Source of the DNA: Blastococcus sp. KM273128 | GTDB lineage: Bacteria; Actinomycetota; Actinomycetes; Mycobacteriales; Geodermatophilaceae | Assembly: GCF_021698975.1 (NCBI RefSeq) | Contig: NZ_SSXA01000001.1 | Span: 1 to 64,000 of the forward strand | Reading direction: 5' to 3' | Length of the DNA: 64,000 nucleotides | Shown: piece after piece, positions 58,408-64,000 of the stretch | Layout of the letters: each line of letters begins with the position of its first letter | How positions within the stretch are numbered: position 1 is the first letter of the stretch | Position numbers and translations under genes: made by a program | The notes under the pieces: generated by a model | The model's input: the letters and a program-made list of their open reading frames with translations, nothing else | Databases searched by the model: none | What the model was told of the DNA's origin: nothing

Positions 58408-59550
58408 GTGCAGTCAGCGCTCTACGAGGCCGAGCACGAGTCGTTCCGCGCGATGCTGCGGGACTTCCTGGCCAAGGAGGTCACGCCGCACCACGACGAG
58501 TGGGAGGCCGCCGGCGTCGTCGACCGCTCGGTCTGGCTCAAGGCCGGCGAGCACGGCCTGCTGGGCATGGACGTGCCCGAGGAGTACGGCGGCGGCGGGG
58601 TCAAGGACTTCCGGTACAACGCGATCCTGTCGGCCGAGGTCAGCCGGGTCGGGGCGAGCGGCCTGGGCTTCACGCTGCAGAACGACGTCGTCGCCCCGTA
58701 CCTGATCGCCCTCACCACCGCCGAGCAGAAGCAGCGCTGGCTGCCCGGGCTGGTCAGCGGCGAGATCATCACCGCGATCGCCATGACGGAGCCGGGCGCG
58801 GGCTCGGACCTGCAGGGCCTGCGGACGACGGCCCGCCGCGACGGTGACGAGTGGGTGCTCAACGGGTCGAAGACGTTCATCACCAACGGCATCAACGCCG
58901 ACCTGGTCATCGTCGTCGCCCGCACCGACCCCGAGGCCGGCGCCCGCGGGTTCTCGCTGCTGGTCGTCGAGCGGGGCATGCCGGGCTTCGAGCGCGGCCG
59001 CAACCTGGACAAGATCGGGCTCAAGGCGCAGGACACCGCCGAGCTCTTCTTCGAGGACGTGCGCGTCCCCGCGGCCAACCTGCTGGGCACCGAGGGACAC
59101 GGCTTCTTCCACCTCATGGAGAACCTGCCGCAGGAGCGGCTCTCCATCGCGGCGGGCGCCGTCGCCTCGGCCCGCATCGTGCTCGACCTGACCGTCGGGT
59201 ACTGCAAGGAGCGCACCGCGTTCGGCAAGCCGATCGGGACGTTCCAGAACACCCGGTTCGAGCTCGCCGAGATGCACACCGAGGTGTCGATCGCCGAGAC
59301 CTACCTGGAGAAGGCGATCCTCGAGCACAACGCCGGCCGGTTCACCGCCGAGGACGCGGCGATGGCCAAGTGGTGGACGACGGAGCTGCAGAAGCGCGTC
59401 GTCGACCGGTGCCTGCAGTTGCACGGTGGCTACGGCTACATGCTCGAGTACCCGGTCGCGAAGGCATTCCTCGACTCGCGCATCCAGACGATCTACGGCG
59501 GGACGACCGAGATCATGAAGGAGATCGTCGGCCGCTCCCTCGGCGTCTGA
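58408..59550 (+). CDS. Acyl-CoA dehydrogenase (long-chain type)
   Basis: 380 residues. AMTEPGAGSDLQGLRTTARR and NGSKTFITNGINADLVIVVA are FAD/substrate loops; the catalytic Glu and FAD contacts are in LQLHGGYGYMLEYPVAKAFL and IYGGTTEIMKEIVGRSL. First oxidation of beta-oxidation. GTG 58408 with GGAGGTCG upstream. First gene of a four-gene run with thiolase, fadB and TetR. Confidence 0.93.
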   Translation: MQSALYEAEHESFRAMLRDFLAKEVTPHHDEWEAAGVVDRSVWLKAGEHGLLGMDVPEEYGGGGVKDFRYNAILSAEVSRVGASGLGFTLQNDVVAPYLIALTTAEQKQRWLPGLVSGEIITAIAMTEPGAGSDLQGLRTTARRDGDEWVLNGSKTFITNGINADLVIVVARTDPEAGARGFSLLVVERGMPGFERGRNLDKIGLKAQDTAELFFEDVRVPAANLLGTEGHGFFHLMENLPQERLSIAAGAVASARIVLDLTVGYCKERTAFGKPIGTFQNTRFELAEMHTEVSIAETYLEKAILEHNAGRFTAEDAAMAKWWTTELQKRVVDRCLQLHGGYGYMLEYPVAKAFLDSRIQTIYGGTTEIMKEIVGRSLGV

Positions 59551-59562
59551 CCCTCCCGGCGA

Positions 59563-59574
59563 AATGTGCACATT
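59563..59574. repeat. Perfect 12-nt palindrome between dehydrogenase and thiolase genes
   Basis: AATGTGCACATT is its own reverse complement, extended loosely by GA and CC on either side. It sits in the 57-base gap inside the operon, 13 bases after the dehydrogenase stop. Confidence 0.5.
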
Positions 59575-59607
59575 CCGCCCCTCACCCCTCACCACGAGAG
59601 GACCCGC

Positions 59608-60822
59608 ATGAGCACCGAGGCGTTCATCTACGACGCCGTGCGCACCCCGCGCGGCAAGGGCAAGAAGACCGGGGGGCTGCACTCGGTCAAGCCGATCAGC
59701 CTGACCACCGGCCTGATCGACGAGGTCCGCCGGCGCAACCCCGGCCTGGACCCGGGGCTGGTCGACGACATCGTGCTCGGCGTCGTCTCGCCGGTCGGTG
59801 AGCAGGGCGCGGTGATCGCCCGGACGGCGGCGCTGGCCGCGGGCCTGCCCGAGACGGTGGCCGGCGTGCAGATCAACCGGTTCTGCGCCAGCGGCCTGGA
59901 GGCGGTCAACCTGGCCGCGCAGAAGGTGCGCTCCGGCTTCGAGGACCTCGTGCTCGCCGGCGGAGTGGAGTCGATGTCGCGGGTGCCGATGGGCTCCGAC
60001 GGCGGTGCCTGGCCGATGGACCCCGAGACCGCCGCCCGCACCGGCTTCGTCCCGCAGGGCATCGGCGCCGACCTGATCGCCACCCTGGCCGGCTGGAGCC
60101 GGGAGGACGTCGACGCCTACGCCGCCGAGTCGCACGCCCGCGCCGCCAAGGCCTGGTCCAACGGGTACTTCGAGCGCTCCGTCGTCCCGGTGACCGACAG
60201 GAACGGCACCGTCGTCCTCGACACCGACGAACTGGTCCGGCCCGGCACGACCGTCGAGTCGCTGGCCGGGTTGCCCTCGGCGTTCGCCGGCATCGGCGAC
60301 ATGGGCGGCTTCGACGCGGTGGCGCTGCAGCAGTACCACTGGGTCGAGCGCATCGACCACGTGCACACCGCGGGCAACTCCAGCGGCATCGTCGACGGCG
60401 CCGCGCTGGTCGTCGTCGGCACCGAGGAGGCGGGCAGCCGCAACGGGCTCACCCCGCGGGCGCGGATCGTCAGCACCGCCGTCTCCGGCTCCGACCCGGT
60501 GATCATGCTGACCGGCCCGGCGCCGGCCACCCGCAAGGCCCTGGCGAAGGCCGGGCTCACCGTCGACGACATCGACCTGGTCGAGATGAACGAGGCGTTC
60601 GCCGCCGTCGTCCTGCGCTTCATGGCCGACACCGGCTTCGACCACGAGCAGGTCAACGTCAACGGCGGGGCCATCTCGATGGGCCACCCGCTGGGCGCGA
60701 CCGGCGCGATGATCCTGGGCTCGCTCGTCGACGAGCTCGAGCGGCGCGACCTGCGCCGCGGCCTGGCCACCCTGTGCGTCGGCGGCGGGATGGGCATCGC
60801 CACCGTCGTCGAGCGAGTCTGA
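59608..60822 (+). CDS. fadA: Acetyl-CoA C-acyltransferase (thiolase, FadA type)
   Basis: 404 residues. Catalytic Cys in [17 protein letters not shown] (about residue 94), His in [18 protein letters not shown] and second Cys in [10 protein letters not shown]. Cleaves 3-ketoacyl-CoA, the last step of beta-oxidation. ATG 59608 with GAGAGGA upstream. fadB follows after 10 bases, giving the usual FadA/FadB partner pair. Confidence 0.95.
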   Translation: MSTEAFIYDAVRTPRGKGKKTGGLHSVKPISLTTGLIDEVRRRNPGLDPGLVDDIVLGVVSPVGEQGAVIARTAALAAGLPETVAGVQINRFCASGLEAVNLAAQKVRSGFEDLVLAGGVESMSRVPMGSDGGAWPMDPETAARTGFVPQGIGADLIATLAGWSREDVDAYAAESHARAAKAWSNGYFERSVVPVTDRNGTVVLDTDELVRPGTTVESLAGLPSAFAGIGDMGGFDAVALQQYHWVERIDHVHTAGNSSGIVDGAALVVVGTEEAGSRNGLTPRARIVSTAVSGSDPVIMLTGPAPATRKALAKAGLTVDDIDLVEMNEAFAAVVLRFMADTGFDHEQVNVNGGAISMGHPLGATGAMILGSLVDELERRDLRRGLATLCVGGGMGIATVVERV

Positions 60823-60832
60823 GGAGTCCGAC

Positions 60833-62980
60833 GTGTCTGACAGCACCATCCGCTGGGAGCAGGACGCCGACGGCGTCGTCGTCCTCACCCTCGACGACCC
60901 GGCGTCGTCGGCGAACACCATGAACGACGCGTACGTGCGGTCGATGGGCGAGACGGTCGACCGGCTCGAGCGCGAGCGGGAGACGATCCGCGGCGTCGTC
61001 CTGACCAGCGCGAAGAACACCTTCTTCGCCGGCGGCAACCTGGGCAGCCTGATCCGGGCCACGCCGGAGACGCGCGACCAGGTCCTCGCCCAGGTGACGC
61101 TGGTGAAGAGCCAGCTGCGCCGGCTGGAGACCCTGGGCCTGCCGGTCGCCGCCGCCATCAACGGCGCGGCCCTGGGCGGCGGCCTGGAGATCGCGCTGGC
61201 GACCCACCACCGCGTCGTCCTCGACGACCCGAAGGTCAAGCTGGGCTTCCCCGAGGTGACCCTCGGCCTGCTGCCCGGCGGTGGCGGGATCGTCCGCTCC
61301 GTGCGGCTGCTCGGACTGACGACGGCGCTGCTCGAGCTGCTGCTGCAGGGTCAGCAGGTCCGCCCCGAGAAGGCGATGAAGCTCGGGCTGGTGCACGAGC
61401 TGGCGAGCGCTGACGAGCTGGTCGGCAAGGCGAAGCAGTGGGTGCTGGCGAACCCCGAAGCCGCCCAGCCGTGGGACACCAAGGGCTACAAGGTGCCCGG
61501 CGGCACCCCGTCGTCGCCGTCGCTGGCGTCGAGCCTGCCGGCGTTCCCGGCGAACCTGACCAAGCAGCTCAAGGGCGCGCCCTACCCGGCGCCGTACGCG
61601 ATCCTCTCCGCCGCGGTGGAGAGCCTGCAGGTGGACGTCGACACCGCGTTCACCGTCGAGGGCCGCTACTTCGTCGACCTGGTCGTCGGGCAGGTCTCGA
61701 CCAACATGATCCAGGCGCTGTGGTTCGACCTGAACCGGATCAACGGCGGCGGGTCGCGGCCGGCGGTCGAGGAGCGGCACGCGGCCCGCAAGGTCGGCGT
61801 CCTCGGCGCCGGGATGATGGGCGCCGGCATCGCGCACGCGTTCGCGAAGGCCGGCGTCGACGTGGTGCTCAAGGACGTCAGCGTGGAAGCGGCCGAGAAG
61901 GGCAGGGCGCACGTCACGAAGCTGGTGGACAAGCAGGTCTCCCGCGGCCGGATGTCGGAGGAGGCGGCGCAGGCCTTCCTCGCGCGCATCACGCCCACGG
62001 GCGAGGCCGCGGACCTGGCCGGCTGCGACGTCGTCGTCGAGGCCGTGTTCGAGGACACCGCGCTCAAGCACCGGGTGCTGTCGGAGGCGGAGTCGCACGC
62101 GGTCGGCGGCGCGCTGCTGGCGTCCAACACCTCCACGCTGCCGATCACCGGCCTCGCCGAGGGGGTGCAGCGGCCGGCCGACGTCGTGGGCATGCACTTC
62201 TTCTCGCCGGTGGACAAGATGCCGCTGGTCGAGCTGATCGTGGGGGAGCGGACCTCCGACGAGGCGCTGGCCCGCGCCTACGACGTCGTCCGGCAGATCG
62301 GCAAGACGCCGATCGTCGTCCAGGACAGCCGCGGCTTCTTCACCAGCCGGGTGTTCGGCACGCTGGTGATGGAGGGCGCCGCGCTGCTGGCCGAGGGGCT
62401 GGCGCCGATGAGCGTGGAGCGGGCCGCGCTGCAGGCCGGCTTCCCGGCCGGGCCGCTCACGCTGCTGGACGAGGTTACGCTCACTCTCCCGCTGAAGATC
62501 CGGGACGAGGCGGCCAAGGCCGGCGCCACGGACGACCACCCGGGCGTGGCCGTGCTGCGGGCGCTGGTCGAGCAGGGGCGCACCGGCAAGTCCGCCGGGA
62601 AGGGCTTCTTCGACTGGGAGCCGGAGAAGCGGGTGTGGCCGGGGCTGACCGAGCTGTTCCCGTCGTCCGACGCCGTGCCCTTCCGGGACGCGCAGGAGCG
62701 GCTGCTGTTCGCGATGGCCGTCGAGACGGCGCGCTGCCTGGAGGAGCAGGTGCTGCGCACCGTCGAGGACGCGAACATCGGCTCGATCATGGGCATCGGT
62801 TTCCCGCCCCTCTACGGCGGCGTCCTGCAGTACGTCGACCAGTACGCCGGCGGGGTGGCGGGCTTCGTCGCCCGGGCCGACGAGCTGGCCGACCGCTACG
62901 GCGAGCGGTTCCGCCCGCCGGCGATCCTGCTGGAGCGGGCCGTGCCGGCCGGCAGCCTGCGCGCTGCCGTGACGGCCTGA
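60833..62980 (+). CDS. fadB: Fatty-acid oxidation complex alpha subunit (enoyl-CoA hydratase / 3-hydroxyacyl-CoA dehydrogenase)
   Basis: 715 residues, multifunctional. N-terminal crotonase part with oxyanion loop [20 protein letters not shown] (about 105-124) and [13 protein letters not shown]; then NAD-binding [20 protein letters not shown] (about 322) and the dehydrogenase segment [18 protein letters not shown] with catalytic His. Carries out hydration and oxidation of enoyl-CoA. GTG 60833. Its stop overlaps the presumed start of the TetR gene. Confidence 0.95.
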   Translation: MSDSTIRWEQDADGVVVLTLDDPASSANTMNDAYVRSMGETVDRLERERETIRGVVLTSAKNTFFAGGNLGSLIRATPETRDQVLAQVTLVKSQLRRLETLGLPVAAAINGAALGGGLEIALATHHRVVLDDPKVKLGFPEVTLGLLPGGGGIVRSVRLLGLTTALLELLLQGQQVRPEKAMKLGLVHELASADELVGKAKQWVLANPEAAQPWDTKGYKVPGGTPSSPSLASSLPAFPANLTKQLKGAPYPAPYAILSAAVESLQVDVDTAFTVEGRYFVDLVVGQVSTNMIQALWFDLNRINGGGSRPAVEERHAARKVGVLGAGMMGAGIAHAFAKAGVDVVLKDVSVEAAEKGRAHVTKLVDKQVSRGRMSEEAAQAFLARITPTGEAADLAGCDVVVEAVFEDTALKHRVLSEAESHAVGGALLASNTSTLPITGLAEGVQRPADVVGMHFFSPVDKMPLVELIVGERTSDEALARAYDVVRQIGKTPIVVQDSRGFFTSRVFGTLVMEGAALLAEGLAPMSVERAALQAGFPAGPLTLLDEVTLTLPLKIRDEAAKAGATDDHPGVAVLRALVEQGRTGKSAGKGFFDWEPEKRVWPGLTELFPSSDAVPFRDAQERLLFAMAVETARCLEEQVLRTVEDANIGSIMGIGFPPLYGGVLQYVDQYAGGVAGFVARADELADRYGERFRPPAILLERAVPAGSLRAAVTA

Positions 62981-63606
62981 GCGCCCCGACGGCGCGCCGG
63001 ACGCAGGCCGAGCGGCGCGCCAGCACCCGCGAGGCGCTGGTGCGCGCCACCGTGGGGTCGCTGGTCGAGCTCGGCTACGCGCGCACCACGACCCAGGAGG
63101 TGCAGCGCCGGGCGGGCGTGTCCCGCGGCGCGCTGACCCACCAGTTCACGACGAAGGCGGACCTGGTGTTGGCCGCCGTCGACCACCTCTACGAGGAGTT
63201 CAGCGCCAGCGTGCGCCAGGCGGCGGCCGACCTCCCGGCGGAGCCGGCCACCCGCGTCCGGCTCGGCGTCGAGCTGATCTGGGCACGCTTCCACGGTGAG
63301 CTGTTCGTCGCGGCCATGGAGCTGTGGGGCGCGGCCCGGACCGATCCGGAGCTGCGGGCCGCGCTGCTGCCGCACGAGCGCCGCCTCGGCGCGCAGCTGC
63401 GCACCCTGGCGATGGAGGTGTTCGGCGAGCAGGTGGCGCGGCACCCGCAGGCCGAGGCGGTGTACCAGGTGCTGCTCACCTCGATGCGGGGCCAGGCGCT
63501 CACGTACGCGCTGCAGCCCGACGCCCCGCGCACCGGCCCGCACGTCGAGCACTGGCAGTCGATCGTGGAGGCCTTCACCGCCCGCGGGAGCCGCCTGGGA
63601 AGCTGA
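62977..63606 (+). CDS. TetR family regulator of the beta-oxidation locus
   Basis: About 209 residues. HTH: YARTTTQEVQRRAGVSRGAL followed by THQFTTKADLVLAAVDHLYE. In frame there is no ATG, GTG or TTG that would keep the full HTH; the first plausible codon is CTG 62977, overlapping the fadB stop (CTGA), while GTG 63040 would cut the first helix. Either CTG is used, a base is wrong, or the frame starts inside fadB. Likely repressor of fadD and the fad operon through the palindrome at 58330. Confidence 0.8.
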   Translation: MSAPTARRTQAERRASTREALVRATVGSLVELGYARTTTQEVQRRAGVSRGALTHQFTTKADLVLAAVDHLYEEFSASVRQAAADLPAEPATRVRLGVELIWARFHGELFVAAMELWGAARTDPELRAALLPHERRLGAQLRTLAMEVFGEQVARHPQAEAVYQVLLTSMRGQALTYALQPDAPRTGPHVEHWQSIVEAFTARGSRLGS

Positions 63607-63638
63607 GCGCTCCGGGTGCGGCAGGAGGGTGCGGATCG

Positions 63639-64000
63639 ATGGCCACGACGGCCCTGCTGGTGCTGGACCTCGTCGGGACCTTCGCCTTCGCGCTGAACGG
63701 TGCGCTGACCGCGCTGCGCACCACCCGGCTGGACATCGTCGGCGTGGTCACCCTCGGCATGATCACCGCGCTCGGGGGCGGCACCATCCGGGACGTCTTC
63801 CTGGACGCCCTGCCCCCGGCGACCTTCGTCGACTGGCGCTACCTGGCCGTGGCCGCCGCCGGTGGGCTCATCGCCTTCTTCGCCGGCCCCCACCTGGAGC
63901 GGCTGAACGGGGCGATCAACGTCCTCGACGCCGCGGGCCTGAGCCTCTTCGCCGTCACCGGCGCCCTCAAGGCGCTCGACCTGGGGTTCGGCCCCGCGCA
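63639..64000 (+). CDS. TRIC channel / UPF0126 membrane protein (partial)
   Basis: The first 120 residues before the window edge. LLVLDLVGTFAFALNGALTA, DIVGVVTLGMITALGGGTIR and FAVTGALKALDLGFG, with the GGGxxRD motif, define the trimeric intracellular cation channel family (two three-helix repeats). ATG 63639 has AGGAGGG 8 nt upstream. Bacterial members conduct K+; the role in this organism is unknown. Confidence 0.9.
   Translation, partial: MATTALLVLDLVGTFAFALNGALTALRTTRLDIVGVVTLGMITALGGGTIRDVFLDALPPATFVDWRYLAVAAAGGLIAFFAGPHLERLNGAINVLDAAGLSLFAVTGALKALDLGFGPA

Overview
The window is high-GC DNA with almost exclusively G/C third codon positions, frequent GTG starts and TANNNT boxes about 7 nt ahead of start codons. 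It reads as the chromosome of an aerobic actinobacterium. Gene content (phytochrome-PP2C with heme oxygenase, CysO/Mec/CysM sulfur chemistry, stand-alone LigD-type polymerase, PucR-controlled proline catabolism) fits soil Actinomycetes; the family Geodermatophilaceae (Blastococcus/Modestobacter type) is my guess, not something the sequence proves. I see no rRNA, CRISPR array, insertion sequence, prophage or plasmid functions.

Left part (1-16.7 kb): end of an rRNA methyltransferase, ctaD (cytochrome c oxidase subunit I) with a strong terminator, serB, the NAD-salvage pair pncB-pncA, then a block conserved in Actinobacteria: clpS-DUF2017, mec-cysO-cysM (protein-bound thiocarboxylate cysteine synthesis), murI-MBL fold enzyme, and rph-rdgB. 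From memory the same order occurs around Rv1330c-Rv1341 of M. tuberculosis. Here it is interrupted between the MBL enzyme and rph by about 5.3 kb holding a LigD-type polymerase, GNAT, TetR, RibD-like reductase, DUF4262, peroxiredoxin, YjbQ and a K+ channel.

Middle part (16.7-45.9 kb): housekeeping and accessory genes: tRNA-Leu(UAG), DUF3618, DUF427, two regulators, an EAL-domain protein with a Cys-rich N-terminus, an acyl-CoA dehydrogenase and thioesterase, an unusual AAA+ ATPase, an MFS transporter related to niacin carriers, idi, a heme oxygenase/bacteriophytochrome-phosphatase pair with overlapping GTGA, and a divergent PucR regulator facing proline dehydrogenase and P5C dehydrogenase. Then come DUF488, an MFS carrier, a two-gene ABC exporter and an FAD oxidoreductase. 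Three genes here (17.1, 30.4 and 44.6 kb) carry single-nucleotide frameshifts, four indels in all, so either they are pseudogenes or the sequence has local errors.

Right part (45.9-64 kb): a complete branched-chain amino-acid type ABC importer (livF-livG-livH-livM-binding protein) behind a CRP/GlxR-like palindrome and a possible small upstream ORF; an MFS gene; tRNA-Lys(CUU); a lipoprotein L,D-transpeptidase; a membrane-anchored coiled-coil protein; a beta-propeller (BNR) protein overlapping a second CysO-like ubiquitin-fold protein; and a beta-oxidation locus (fadD facing acyl-CoA dehydrogenase, thiolase, fadB and a TetR regulator) with a palindromic operator in the divergent promoter. The window ends inside a TRIC/UPF0126 membrane channel gene.
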